Of a stretch of DNA of 64,000 bases, positions 32,427-41,417 are shown piece after piece. A model generated the notes under the pieces. The model saw only the letters and a list, made by a program, of their open reading frames with translations, had not been told where the DNA came from and made no database searches. This stretch comes from Luteibacter aegosomatissinici (GTDB taxonomy: Bacteria; Pseudomonadota; Gammaproteobacteria; Xanthomonadales; Rhodanobacteraceae), in assembly GCF_023078495.1 (NCBI RefSeq), contig NZ_CP095742.1, positions 992,001 to 1,056,000 on the forward strand. Direction: 5' to 3'. Position 1 is the first letter of the stretch. Each line of letters starts with the position of its first letter. A program made the position numbers and the translations under genes.

Positions 32427-35330
32427 TCAGGCGTCGAGCGACAACGGCGACCCCAGCCACTTGCTGGCCGGCGCGGGCTGCGCAAACAGGAAGCCCTGGC
32501 CAAAGCGGCAGCCGATGCGGCGCAGGGCACGCATCTGCGCTTCGGTTTCGATGCCTTCGGCGATGACCTGCATGCGCAGCGAATTGGCCAGTGCCTGGAT
32601 CGCGCGGACCACGGCGGTGCTGTGGCCCTCGCTTTCCTCGGCGGGCAACTCGATAACGAACGAGCGGTCGATCTTCAGCGTCTCGATCGGGTACTGGTGC
32701 AGGTAGCTCAGCGACGAATAGCCGGTGCCGAAATCATCCAGGGCCACGCCGACGCCATGCTGGCGCAGGTTTTCCAGGATGCGTTTCACCTGCGCCGGAT
32801 TTTCCAGCAGGGCGCGCTCGGTCACTTCCACGCGGATGCAGCGGGCCGGTACTTCATGCTCGGCGAACAGGTCGAGCAGGCGCTGGTCCAGGTTCGGCGA
32901 GCGGAAGTGGCTGCCCGAGACGTTGATGCTGATAAAGCCTTCATCGCGCGTGAGCGCGCGGGCCTGGCGAGCCACCTGTTCGAAGATCTGCCAGTCGATG
33001 GCCTCGGCACAGCCGGTATCCTCGGCCACGGCAAGGAACTCGGCCGGCGGGAGCAGGCCGCGCTCGGGGTGGCGCCAGCGCAGCAGCGCTTCGTAGCCGA
33101 CCACGCGGGTATCTTCCAGATCCACGATGGGCTGGAAGAACGGTACGAATTCATTGCGCGCGATGGCGCGGCGCAGGTCGCCTTCCAGCTCGAGCAGCAG
33201 CAGGGCCTCGCGGCGCAGGCGGTCATCGAACACGGCGGCGCGGTGGCGGCCTTCGGCCTTCGCGCGATACATGGCCGAATCCGCGTCGCGGAGCAGTTCC
33301 TCCGGCCGGGTGTAATCCTGTGTCGGCAGGGCGATACCGATGGAGGCGGAGGTGAAGATCTCCTTCGCTCCCAGACGGAACGGCGTCTGCAGCTGCGCGA
33401 TGATGCGCTCGGCGATATGCGTGGCGGCCTGCGGGTCGGTGATGCCCTCCACCAGCACCGCGAACTCATCGCCGCCGAGGCGGGCCACGACATCGCGCGT
33501 CTTCAGGCAGGCGCGGACGCGGCCACCGACCTGGAAGAGCAGATCGTCGCCCACCAGGTGGCCCACGGAATCGTTGATCACCTTGAACCGGTCAAGGTCG
33601 ATGAACAGCACGGCGAATAGATCCGTGGGTGTCTCGCGGAAATGGTTCAGCGCCTGCTCGAGTCGCTGCAGCAACAGCGTGCGGTTAGGCAGGCCGGTGA
33701 GCGAATCGTGCAGGGTTTCGTATTTCAGCCGGCGCTCGACACGCTCGCGTTCGGCGATCTGCTCGCGCAGGTCGCGGTTGGCGAGGGCGAGCGCACGGGT
33801 ACGCTCGGTGACGCGCCGTTCCAGGCTGGCGTAAGCCTGTTTCAGCGACTCGGTGGTGTACTTGCGCTGCAGCGCGTTGGCGATGTGGTAGCTCACGAAG
33901 GTGAGCAGCTCCTGGTCGCGTGCGCTGTACGTATGTTCCGGCGTGTAGCTTTGCACTGCCAGCACGCCCATCGATTTCTCGTTCCAGATGAGCGGTACGC
34001 CCAGCCAGTGCAGCGAGCGCGCGCCGCTGGTGGAGAGCACCTGGTCGCGGTTAAGGCGATCGATTTCCTCGCGATCGGCGAGCAGGGCCTTGCCGTTACG
34101 CAGGACGTATTCGGTGAGGCCGCGGCCGAGTTCGCGCGGTTCGCGTACGCCGTCCAGCTCATCCACCGAGTACGGGAACGTCAGCTTGTTCTGGTCTTCG
34201 GAAAGCAGCGCGATATAGAAATTGCGCGCATAGAGCAGGCCACCGATCACCCGGTGCACGGCAGCGTAGAAATTCTCGATGCTGTCGGAGGTGTTCGCGA
34301 GCTCAGCAATGCGGAACAGCGCCGCCTGCAGGCGTTCGCCGCGCTGGCGCTGCAGCACCTGCTGGCGCAGCACCCGGTTGGCTTCGCGCAGCGCGGCGGT
34401 GCGCGTCGTGACACGGCGCTCCAGCTCTTCGTGCGCCTGGCGGCGCTCCAGCGCCGTCTGGACGTGCTGCGCCACGTAGGTGAGCAGTTCGCGGTCGTTC
34501 TGCGTGTAGCGGGTATCCGGGCGGTAGCTCTGCACCACCAGCGCGCCGACCACATCGTCGCCGCGCTTCATCGGCACGCCCAGCCAGTCATCGCTGGGTG
34601 GGCCAATGGGTACACGCGGGCCGGGCAGGTTCTTTTCCAGATCGGTGCTGGCACCCATCATCGACTTGCCGCTCTTGAGCACATGCCACGTGAGCGTGTT
34701 CTCGATCGCCTCGATGGGGCGGATACCTTCCGGGTCCGGGATATCCGGATCGACCGAATCGACGAAGTACGGGAAGCGCACCGTGCGGTTCTGCGCGTCG
34801 TACAACACGATGAAGAAGTTCTCGGCGTACATGAGGCTGCCCACGATGCCGTGGAGCGCGCTCATCATGTCGTTCATGTTGTGCTCGGCGCCCGCCTGTT
34901 CGGCAATGGCGTAGAGCGCACGCTGCAGTCGTTCGGCGAGCGCGAGGCGCGAGATGGCCTCGTAAAGATTGGCGGTCTCGGCAAGCTGGCGCAACCGCGC
35001 CGACGCAAGCCGCCCCAGCCAGCCGGTCATGTCAGCCCACGGGGCCGCATCCTGCTCGCTGGTGTGCAATTCGAGATATCGCTCGGTCTGCGGATCGCTG
35101 CCGAGTTCGACCACATGCGGCCCATGCTCCGGCTCCGCCGTGGCATCGCGCCAGGCGATCCGGGCCTCTGGCAACAGGCACCGCGCGAAAGCCTCGCATT
35201 CGTTGCGAACGCTCTCGGCGTCGGCCGCCCGCAGCAGGCGCTCCACGGCATCGTGCAGGGGCTCGATCTCGCCAGAACCGGGCGCCTGCAACGAGGGGCT
35301 TTGTGATGGAGCGATGGTCATCGCCTGCAT
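32427..35330 (-). CDS. Cyclic-di-GMP protein: two GAF domains, GGDEF and EAL
   Basis: A 967-residue cytoplasmic protein without membrane segments. Two GAF-type sensor domains (about 130-290 and 325-490) contain near-repeat stretches (NFFIVLYDAQNRTVRFPYFV and NFYIALLSEDQNKLTFPYSV), each followed by a coiled segment. A GGDEF cyclase domain (about 535-700, intact GGDEF near 617) and an EAL phosphodiesterase domain (about 715-955, EALLR near 746 and DDFGTGYSS) follow. Both catalytic signatures look intact. The cyclase lacks the RxxD inhibitory site (KTRD there). It may be bifunctional, with output switched by GAF ligands. Start 35330 follows GGAAACC; Met 4 is possible. Confidence 0.93.
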   Translation of the reverse strand: MQAMTIAPSQSPSLQAPGSGEIEPLHDAVERLLRAADAESVRNECEAFARCLLPEARIAWRDATAEPEHGPHVVELGSDPQTERYLELHTSEQDAAPWADMTGWLGRLASARLRQLAETANLYEAISRLALAERLQRALYAIAEQAGAEHNMNDMMSALHGIVGSLMYAENFFIVLYDAQNRTVRFPYFVDSVDPDIPDPEGIRPIEAIENTLTWHVLKSGKSMMGASTDLEKNLPGPRVPIGPPSDDWLGVPMKRGDDVVGALVVQSYRPDTRYTQNDRELLTYVAQHVQTALERRQAHEELERRVTTRTAALREANRVLRQQVLQRQRGERLQAALFRIAELANTSDSIENFYAAVHRVIGGLLYARNFYIALLSEDQNKLTFPYSVDELDGVREPRELGRGLTEYVLRNGKALLADREEIDRLNRDQVLSTSGARSLHWLGVPLIWNEKSMGVLAVQSYTPEHTYSARDQELLTFVSYHIANALQRKYTTESLKQAYASLERRVTERTRALALANRDLREQIAERERVERRLKYETLHDSLTGLPNRTLLLQRLEQALNHFRETPTDLFAVLFIDLDRFKVINDSVGHLVGDDLLFQVGGRVRACLKTRDVVARLGGDEFAVLVEGITDPQAATHIAERIIAQLQTPFRLGAKEIFTSASIGIALPTQDYTRPEELLRDADSAMYRAKAEGRHRAAVFDDRLRREALLLLELEGDLRRAIARNEFVPFFQPIVDLEDTRVVGYEALLRWRHPERGLLPPAEFLAVAEDTGCAEAIDWQIFEQVARQARALTRDEGFISINVSGSHFRSPNLDQRLLDLFAEHEVPARCIRVEVTERALLENPAQVKRILENLRQHGVGVALDDFGTGYSSLSYLHQYPIETLKIDRSFVIELPAEESEGHSTAVVRAIQALANSLRMQVIAEGIETEAQMRALRRIGCRFGQGFLFAQPAPASKWLGSPLSLDA

Positions 35331-35590
35331 GGTTTCCGGTCGTGGTCGGTTCAGTCTATATGCGATCAGGCCGGGGCGCGACGGGCCCACGGGGCGCCAG
35401 TCTCACGCGCCTTGCGCCTGCTATCAATAGAACACCCCCGTGTTTAGTCATAAACGGCAGGTAATCTTTTTTCTTAAGTGGCCCCTCCCGGGGTGTTAGT
35501 AAAAAGTAAAATGGAGTATGCTCCTAACTCCCCGCCAAGGCTGGTGCGGGGGGGACGGGGAAAGCCAGCCACTTGCCTGAAATGGTCATC
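35331..35590. other. Spacer with several small inverted repeats
   Basis: A 260-base divergent spacer, AT-rich near 35460-35520. It holds AACAC-CCCC-GTGTT (35431-35444), a CCCC-TCC-CGGGG hairpin near 35483-35495 and GGAG-TATG-CTCC near 35515-35526. Promoters of the GGDEF-EAL gene and of the exported protein gene must lie here; no consensus pair stands out. Confidence 0.45.
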
Positions 35591-36553
35591 ATGCGTAAGT
35601 CCTTGCTCACCACGCTTCTGTTCGTGCCGCTCGTCGCGGCAGGGCAGGTCGTGCCGGTGGGTTCGGATACCTCGCCGGCCCGCCTTCTGGCGGCGCCCAT
35701 CGAGGGCGATGGCGGCCAGACGGCCGTGCCGCTGTGGCGCAGCCAGGATGGCCGCGCGCTTTCCGCCACCTCCGATGATCGCGTCAACCCTTCCAGCACG
35801 CTGGCGGTCAGCCCGGTCCAGTCGGGGCCGTTCCTCTCCAGTGGCCTGCAGTACGACCTCGGCCCGCGCGTTTCCGCGCACGCCAACGTCAGCGGCCAGG
35901 GCTGGATCAATTCCGCCGAATCGTGCGGCACGCCTGCCGCCGCTGCACGTAGCGATGGCCGCTGCAGTTCGCCGGGCGCGCCGCCGCGTATCGTCGGCAG
36001 CGAAGTGGGCGCCACCTTCAACGGTTCCGGTTATAGCGTGGGCATTGGCCTGGGTTCGGCACGTCCCAGCTCGGCCAACGTCGCGCTGCCGCGTGTCGTA
36101 TCGGGCCTCAATACCGCGTCGGGCCTGCCCTTCAGCGCATTGTCGTCCAGCACCGAACTGAACGCCCACGGCCGCCTTGAACTCGGCGGGCGCAGTGGCA
36201 TCGATCTGGGTGCCAGCGTGGGCCGTGTCCGTCTTACCCCGGGCAACCTGCTCGGTGTGGGCGCGGTCGATCAGAAATCGTTGAGCCTGGGCGTGGACCG
36301 TGGCCCGCTCTACGGTGCCATCACCGGCCGCACCATGCAGCCGGAAGCCGGCGCGGTGAACGCGCTCAATGGCGACCGCCGCTGGAACGCCATCGATCTG
36401 GGCGTCACCTTCCGCCTGCCGTGGCGCGGTGAACTCTCCGTGGGTGCGCAGAACGTGTGGTCGTCCGGTTCGGGCGAGGCCCCCAGCGGGCCCAACCTGC
36501 GTGAGCCAGATCAGTCACGTACGCCGTACGTGCAATACCACCAGGATCTGTAA
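35591..36553 (+). CDS. Exported protein of unknown function, beta-strand rich
   Basis: A 320-residue protein with a short signal peptide (MRKSLLTTLLFVPLVAAG). The mature part is Gly/Ser/Ala-rich, with alternating hydrophobic-polar stretches (VGIGLGSARPSS, GIDLGASVGRVRL, AIDLGVTFRLPWRGELSVGA) that look like transmembrane or surface beta strands. It may be an outer-membrane barrel-like or surface protein. Two cysteines (in AESCGTPA and DGRCSSP) may form a loop disulfide. It ends VQYHQDL, not in an aromatic residue as classical porins do. A second in-frame Met 9 bases upstream is possible. No family recognised. Confidence 0.72.
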   Translation: MRKSLLTTLLFVPLVAAGQVVPVGSDTSPARLLAAPIEGDGGQTAVPLWRSQDGRALSATSDDRVNPSSTLAVSPVQSGPFLSSGLQYDLGPRVSAHANVSGQGWINSAESCGTPAAAARSDGRCSSPGAPPRIVGSEVGATFNGSGYSVGIGLGSARPSSANVALPRVVSGLNTASGLPFSALSSSTELNAHGRLELGGRSGIDLGASVGRVRLTPGNLLGVGAVDQKSLSLGVDRGPLYGAITGRTMQPEAGAVNALNGDRRWNAIDLGVTFRLPWRGELSVGAQNVWSSGSGEAPSGPNLREPDQSRTPYVQYHQDL

Positions 36554-36554
36554 G

Positions 36555-36583
36555 AAAAAGGCCGCGATGATCGCGGCCTTTTC
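36555..36583 (+). terminator. Rho-independent terminator of the exported-protein gene
   Basis: AAAAAGGCCGCGAT-GATCGCGGCCTTTT: a long GC stem flanked by A and T runs, starting 2 bases after the stop. It could act in both directions. Confidence 0.9.
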
Positions 36584-36590
36584 CGTTTCC

Positions 36591-36685
36591 GTAGGAGCCC
36601 ACCCTGTGGGCGACATGTTTTGCGAAGGAGCTACAGGGCCTGTTACGTCTCGCGAAAACATGTCGCCCACAGGGTGGGCTCCTAC
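36591..36685. repeat. GTAG-headed palindromic repeat (long form), copy 3
   Basis: A 95-base inverted repeat with perfect outer arms GTAGGAGCCCACCCTGTGGG and complement, plus ACATGTTTT/AAAACATGT inner arms. It lies between converging genes, directly after a terminator. Confidence 0.87.
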
Positions 36686-36697
36686 GCCGTGAGCGTG

Positions 36698-37609
36698 TCA
36701 GTTCCCGCCGCGGCGGATCTTCACATCACCGCTGAAGGCTTCCAGGTGGATGTGGCCGGCACCCGAGCCGATCGTGGTCTTCAGTTCCTTGCCCGGGCCA
36801 TCATCACCCTTGGTCGGGTTGCCGAAATCGCTGCGCAGGTCGCCACTGAAGGTGGAGGCCTCCAGGCGCGCCGACGTATTGCCGGGTAGACCCAGTTCCA
36901 CATCGCCGCTCATCGAATCCACGGTGAGCTTGCCGCCATCGGCAATCCCGCCCTGGATCTTGGTATCACCCGATACCGTGCTGAAGTTCGCATCCTTCCA
37001 CGGGCCACCACCGATCGTCATGCGGCCCGATACCGTCTGCGCCTCGATCTTGTCGGCGATGGCCGGGGCCGTGATATCGCCCGACACGGTCTGCAGATCG
37101 GCGTTGCCGGCACTACCGGCCAGGTCGATCGTGCCGCTGACCGTCTGCATGCTCACCTCCGGCGAACGCACGCTGGCGCGAATGCGGCCGCTGACCGAAT
37201 CGACCTCGACCTTGCCGCCATCGAGGCCATCGATGCTGACCGGGGCGCTGACGACGTTGACTTCAAGCTGCACCGACTTCGGCACGCGCACGTTCAATAC
37301 CGTGCTGCCCATGCGGGTGTCGTTGCCCCAGCCGCCGAACCAGCCGTTCTTGCCGCCGTTCGCCTCGACATGGATATCCACGTTGTTGGCATCGCCTTCG
37401 AGTTCGAGCGGCTTGGCACCATCGGCCAGGGTGCCGGTGACCTGCACCTGGTTCTTGTCCCAGGCGGTAACGGTGACTTCACCCTTGGTGTTGTCGATCG
37501 TGATCTTTGCCGTGGGCCGGATGTCTTTCGACAGGTTGATCGGTGTCGAGGCGTACGCCTGACCGATCGACAGCGCCAGCAGCAGGGGAGTGATGTAGAG
37601 CGTTTTCAT
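36698..37609 (-). CDS. Exported DUF4097-type beta-helical repeat protein
   Basis: A 303-residue protein with a signal peptide (MKTLYITPLLLALSIGQAYA). It is followed by a repetitive beta-solenoid-like region where units resembling VSGDITAPAIADKIEAQTVS and SGRIRASVRSPEVSMQTVSG recur roughly every 20-25 residues. This is the DUF4097/adhesin-like layout seen in envelope-stress operons. It is the third gene of a sigma factor, anti-sigma, effector set, 28 bases after the anti-sigma gene. A periplasmic or surface role is inferred. Confidence 0.85.
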   Translation of the reverse strand: MKTLYITPLLLALSIGQAYASTPINLSKDIRPTAKITIDNTKGEVTVTAWDKNQVQVTGTLADGAKPLELEGDANNVDIHVEANGGKNGWFGGWGNDTRMGSTVLNVRVPKSVQLEVNVVSAPVSIDGLDGGKVEVDSVSGRIRASVRSPEVSMQTVSGTIDLAGSAGNADLQTVSGDITAPAIADKIEAQTVSGRMTIGGGPWKDANFSTVSGDTKIQGGIADGGKLTVDSMSGDVELGLPGNTSARLEASTFSGDLRSDFGNPTKGDDGPGKELKTTIGSGAGHIHLEAFSGDVKIRRGGN

Positions 37610-37637
37610 GGGATGGATCCTGGCGGTTGTCGCGGTT

Positions 37638-38057
37638 TTAGCCGGCCTGCTTATCGATGCTGCGCAGGCGGTCACGCTGGCGTTCGGTTTTCTGCAGCAG
37701 GCGCTGGAGCGCTTCGGACTGCGGGGAATCCTGCATGGCCTGGGTAAGTTCCATGCGGGCGGCATCCAGTTCCACCGCGGCGCCGGTGAGGCGCGGATCG
37801 GTCGGCTTCCAGGTCGTGTGTGCCTCGGCCACGGCATCGCTGCCACCGGGTGCCAGGTGCAGGCCGATGCCGCCGCTGAGTACGGCCACCGCGGCGATGG
37901 CAGCCGCCATCAGCCAGGGCTGGGCCCGTCGGTGGCGCGGCGCCGCGGCGAGCGGGGCGGCATCCAGCTGGGCTTCAATGCCGGCCCACAGATCGCGCCG
38001 GGGCGCGACGGGGCGGTTGAGCGAGCGCATCTGGCGCAGGTAATCGAGTTCGTTCAT
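37638..38057 (-). CDS. Membrane-anchored anti-sigma-factor-like protein
   Basis: A 139-residue protein. The hydrophilic N-terminus (MNELDYLRQMRSLNRPV, then PRRDLWAGIEAQLD, typical of anti-sigma factors) is cytoplasmic. One membrane helix spans about 48-66. A periplasmic helical tail (about 90-137, rich in Gln, Glu and Arg) follows. Its ATG overlaps the stop of the ECF sigma gene (ATGA). No zinc-binding HxxxCxxC motif is present, so this is a non-ZAS type. It should hold the sigma factor at the membrane until a signal arrives. Confidence 0.8.
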   Translation of the reverse strand: MNELDYLRQMRSLNRPVAPRRDLWAGIEAQLDAAPLAAAPRHRRAQPWLMAAAIAAVAVLSGGIGLHLAPGGSDAVAEAHTTWKPTDPRLTGAAVELDAARMELTQAMQDSPQSEALQRLLQKTERQRDRLRSIDKQAG

Positions 38058-38641
38058 GACCTTTCTCCCAGCACGCGGCGGAGCAGGCCGCGCGCACGGT
38101 GCAACTGTGCTTTGGAGGAGCCCACCGCCATCTGCAATTCGACGGCGATCTCCTCGTGTTTCCAACCTTCCACGTCGTGCAGCACGAGGACGGCACGGGC
38201 CCTCGGGGGCAAACCCGAGATGGCCTTTTCCAGTTCGTCGCGCTCGATCGAGCGCAGCGGATTATCGGTATCGGTGATTTCCGGCAGGTGTTCGTCATCG
38301 ACGATGCTGACCGGATCGGCGTTGCGGGCGCGTATGGACATCAGCGCCACGTTCACCGCCAGGCGGTAGACCCAGGTGCCGAACGCGCTCTCGAAGCGGA
38401 AGCTTTCCAGCTTCTGCCACGCGCGGATGAAGGCTTCCTGGGTGAGATCTTCCGCCCGGGCGTGGTCGAACCCGGCCAGGCGGAGGATGGCGCCATACAC
38501 CCGATCGGCATGGCGGCGGTACAGCACTTCGAACGCCTTGCGGTCGCCCGCCATGGCGGCGCGCACGGTGTCGTCATCCGACACGGCGGCGGGCAGCTCA
38601 GGCTGCATGAAGGAAGTGGCGGCGAGGCATAGGGCGTTCAT
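38054..38641 (-). CDS. ECF-family RNA polymerase sigma factor
   Basis: A 195-residue sigma-70-like factor with regions 2 and 4 only. Region 2 has AFEVLYRRHADRVYGAI, DLTQEAFIRAWQKLESF and FGTWVYRLAVNVALM. Region 4 has GLPPRARAVLVLHDVEGW and VGSSKAQLHRARGLL. It leads an operon with an anti-sigma-like protein and a DUF4097 protein and presumably directs its own transcription. The start at 38641 is the first Met with a purine-rich lead (GGCAAG); a Met 33 bases further in is an alternative. A GTAG repeat lies upstream. Confidence 0.92.
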   Translation of the reverse strand: MNALCLAATSFMQPELPAAVSDDDTVRAAMAGDRKAFEVLYRRHADRVYGAILRLAGFDHARAEDLTQEAFIRAWQKLESFRFESAFGTWVYRLAVNVALMSIRARNADPVSIVDDEHLPEITDTDNPLRSIERDELEKAISGLPPRARAVLVLHDVEGWKHEEIAVELQMAVGSSKAQLHRARGLLRRVLGERS

Positions 38642-38692
38642 CTTGCCAGCTTGGATGCCGGCTGGGGACAAACGGTTTAACACCCCGAACCC

Positions 38693-38789
38693 GTAGGAGC
38701 CCACCCTGTGGGCGACAGCTTTTCGCGACCACGGCACAGGTCCTGAAACGCCGTCGCGAAGAGATGTCGCCCACAGGGTGGGCTCCTAC
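38693..38789. repeat. GTAG-headed palindromic repeat (long form), copy 4
   Basis: A 97-base inverted repeat with perfect outer arms GTAGGAGCCCACCCTGTGGG and complement. Unlike the other long copies it lies between two co-directional genes, after pckG's 3' neighbour space and upstream of the ECF sigma gene. Confidence 0.86.
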
Positions 38790-38802
38790 ATGTGACGGGT
38801 GG

Positions 38803-40593
38803 TCAGGCCACCCGTTCGGCCCGGCGCTCCACGGCGGCTTCCAGTGCCTTGCTCACGCGGGCCTGTTCGGCTTTCAGCCGCTCGGGCATGCGGGCACCGA
38901 AGCCTTCCAGGTACGTGCCGATGGCGTTGAGCTCTTCCACCCAGCCATCGATATCCACATGGAGCAGCTCATCGACGGTGGCCGGGGCGATATCCAAGCC
39001 CGCGGTATTGAGCTCGCCTGCGGCGGGCACGGTGCCGATGGGTGTGTCGTGGCCAGTGGCCTTGCCTTCCACGCGCTGGATCATCCAGTCGAGCACGCGC
39101 AGGTTTTCGCCGTAGCCGGGCCACATGAAGCGGCCATCGGCATCCTTGCGGAACCAGTTCACGTGGAAGATGTGCGGCAGCCTCGCACCGGGCTTGTCGA
39201 ACGACAGCCAGTGGGCGAAGTAGTCGGCGAAGTTGTAGCCGCAGAACGGCTTCATCGCCATGGAATCACGGCGGAGCACGCCCACGGCCCCGGTCGCGGC
39301 AGCGGTCGTCTCAGAACCCATCGCTGCGCCGACGAGCACGCCGTGCGCCCAATCCTTCGCTTCGAACACGAGCGGCACGAGCGACGGGCGGCGGCCACCG
39401 AAGACGATGGCTGAGATCGGCACACCGGCGGCGTCCTCCGATTCAGGCGCCCAGCTGGGGCACTGCCTGGCCGAGACGGTGAAGCGCGAGTTCGGATGGG
39501 CTGCGGGGCCGTTGGCAGGATCAAACGCGCGGCCTTGCCAATCGGTCACGGGCTCGCCTTCGCCCAGGCCTTCCCACCACGGCTGGCCATCGGCGGTGAC
39601 GGCGGTGTTGGTGAAGATCGCATCGTGGCCGAGGGTCGCCAGCGCGGCCGGGTTGGTGTTTGCACCCGTGCCCGGCGCCACGCCGAAGTAACCCGCTTCA
39701 GGGTTGATCGCCCACAGGCGGCCATCGGCGCCCGGGGTCATCCAGCAAATGTCATCGCCTACGGTCCAGACCTTCCAACCGGCCTCGCGGTAGCCCTCGG
39801 TGGGGATGAGCATGGCCAGGTTGGTCTTGCCGCAGGCCGAAGGGAACGCCGCGGCGATGTAGTGCTTCTCGCCCTTGGGGTTCTCGATGCCAACGATGAG
39901 CATGTGCTCGGCGAGCCAGCCTTCGCGGCGCGCCTGGTGGCTGGCGATGCGCAGCGCGTGGCACTTCTTGCCGAGGAGGGCGTTGCCGCCGTAGCCCGAG
40001 CCGATCGACTTGATCGCCAGCTCGTCGGGGAAATGCATGATGAAACGGCGTTCCGGGTCCAGGTCGCCCGTGGAGTGCAGGCCCTTCACGAACACGCCTT
40101 CGCGCTCGATGCGCTTGAGCGCCGCCGCGCCCATCCGCGTCATGATGCGCATGTTGGCGACGACGTACGGGCTATCGGTGATCTCCACGCCGCAGCGTGC
40201 GATCGGCGAATCGATCGGGCCCATGCAGTAGGGGATGACGTACATGGTGCGCCCACGCATGGCGCCTTCGAACAAGGCGTCGATCTTCGCGTGGGCGTCG
40301 GCCGGCGCCATCCAGTGGTTGTTCGGGCCGGCATCCTCTTCCTCCGGCGTGCACACGAAGGTGAGGTGCTCCACGCGGGCCACATCCGAGGGATGCGAAC
40401 GGTGCAGGTAGCTGCGTGGGTTGGTCTTCTCGTTGAGCGGGAGAAGATCACCGCTGGCGAGCATGGTTTCGACGAGACGTGCGTATTCCGCGTCCGAGCC
40501 ATCGCACCACACGACGGAGGCGGGCTCCGTCAGGCGTGCCACATCGTCAACCCATCGATTCAGTGCTTCCAACGAACTGCCTTGCGAACCCAT
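38803..40593 (-). CDS. pckG: Phosphoenolpyruvate carboxykinase (GTP)
   Basis: A 596-residue gluconeogenic enzyme that turns oxaloacetate and GTP into PEP and CO2. The P-loop with the hyper-reactive Cys is FPSACGKTNLAML, the early substrate region is FVCTPEEEDAGPNNHWM, and GGRRPSLVPLV and FCGYNFADYFAHWLSF are typical of the GTP type. It is monocistronic by spacing. Xanthomonads use the GTP form too. Start 40593 (MGSQGSSLEALNRWVDD) matches the family N-terminus. Confidence 0.97.
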   Translation of the reverse strand: MGSQGSSLEALNRWVDDVARLTEPASVVWCDGSDAEYARLVETMLASGDLLPLNEKTNPRSYLHRSHPSDVARVEHLTFVCTPEEEDAGPNNHWMAPADAHAKIDALFEGAMRGRTMYVIPYCMGPIDSPIARCGVEITDSPYVVANMRIMTRMGAAALKRIEREGVFVKGLHSTGDLDPERRFIMHFPDELAIKSIGSGYGGNALLGKKCHALRIASHQARREGWLAEHMLIVGIENPKGEKHYIAAAFPSACGKTNLAMLIPTEGYREAGWKVWTVGDDICWMTPGADGRLWAINPEAGYFGVAPGTGANTNPAALATLGHDAIFTNTAVTADGQPWWEGLGEGEPVTDWQGRAFDPANGPAAHPNSRFTVSARQCPSWAPESEDAAGVPISAIVFGGRRPSLVPLVFEAKDWAHGVLVGAAMGSETTAAATGAVGVLRRDSMAMKPFCGYNFADYFAHWLSFDKPGARLPHIFHVNWFRKDADGRFMWPGYGENLRVLDWMIQRVEGKATGHDTPIGTVPAAGELNTAGLDIAPATVDELLHVDIDGWVEELNAIGTYLEGFGARMPERLKAEQARVSKALEAAVERRAERVA

Positions 40594-40689
40594 CCGGTGT
40601 GGTCTCCAGGTAAATGCCTGTAGAGACAGTAGTTTGCGGATCGTGGTATTTACAAGGCACGGCGCAGCAATTTGCAGGCGCCGTTCAGG

Positions 40690-41277
40690 TCATTCCTCGG
40701 GCTTGGCCGGGGTCAGCGTGCTGATCACGTGCTCGACGTACGCATCGAACTCGTCGTGCGACAGGCGCGGCAAGCCCAGGGTGAAGTTGAGCTGGAGGAA
40801 ACCGACGTAGGCCGCATAAGTAAGGCGCGCGCGATGCAGGGCCACGATCGGTTCGAGCCCGGCTTCCTGGTACATGCGGGTCAGGAAATCCATGCGCCGC
40901 TGGGAAACGCGTGCCATGACAGGTACCACCTGCGGGTGGTCCAGCGCCTTCAGCAGCGCGGCGTATACGCGGTGCGGCTGCAGTTCGTGGGCGACGCGGC
41001 GGAACAGCTCGGGCAGGCGCTTGCGCGGATCGGCGATGCGCTCGATCTCGGCCAGCACTTCGCGTTCGCCGTATTCTTCCCAGCGTTCCAGCGCGGCCTG
41101 GAGCAGTGCCTCGCGGGTGCGGAAATGCCAGTAAAAGCTGCCCTTGGTTACGCCAAGGCGGCGGGCGAGGGCCTCGACGGCCAGCGCACCCACGCCTTGT
41201 TCGGCGATCAACGCGAGCGCGCCGTCCTCCCAATCTTCAGCAGAAAGGCGGACTCGTTCATTCTTGGCATCGTTCAT
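40690..41277 (-). CDS. TetR-family transcriptional regulator
   Basis: A 195-residue repressor with an N-terminal helix-turn-helix (LIAEQGVGALAVEALARRLGVTKGSFYWHF, positions about 17-46) and a ligand-binding C-domain. It is divergent from an alpha/beta hydrolase and fadE; the spacer repeats GCTGCCGTA (41329-41337 and 41373-41381) and contains TTACGTGACCGTACG, so it may control those genes in response to a fatty acid or its CoA ester. This regulatory link is inference. The start at 41277 removes a non-conserved extension. Confidence 0.9.
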   Translation of the reverse strand: MNDAKNERVRLSAEDWEDGALALIAEQGVGALAVEALARRLGVTKGSFYWHFRTREALLQAALERWEEYGEREVLAEIERIADPRKRLPELFRRVAHELQPHRVYAALLKALDHPQVVPVMARVSQRRMDFLTRMYQEAGLEPIVALHRARLTYAAYVGFLQLNFTLGLPRLSHDEFDAYVEHVISTLTPAKPEE

Positions 41278-41417
41278 CGGCGCATGGTAGCTGGAATACG
41301 CCCGTTTGCAATCCATCCGCTGCCGTACGTGTTGCGTAAGACCTTGACTTTCCGGCTGTTACGTGACCGTACGCTGCCGTATTGACGCAGGCCTTTCGGG
41401 CACACATACTCGCCCGT

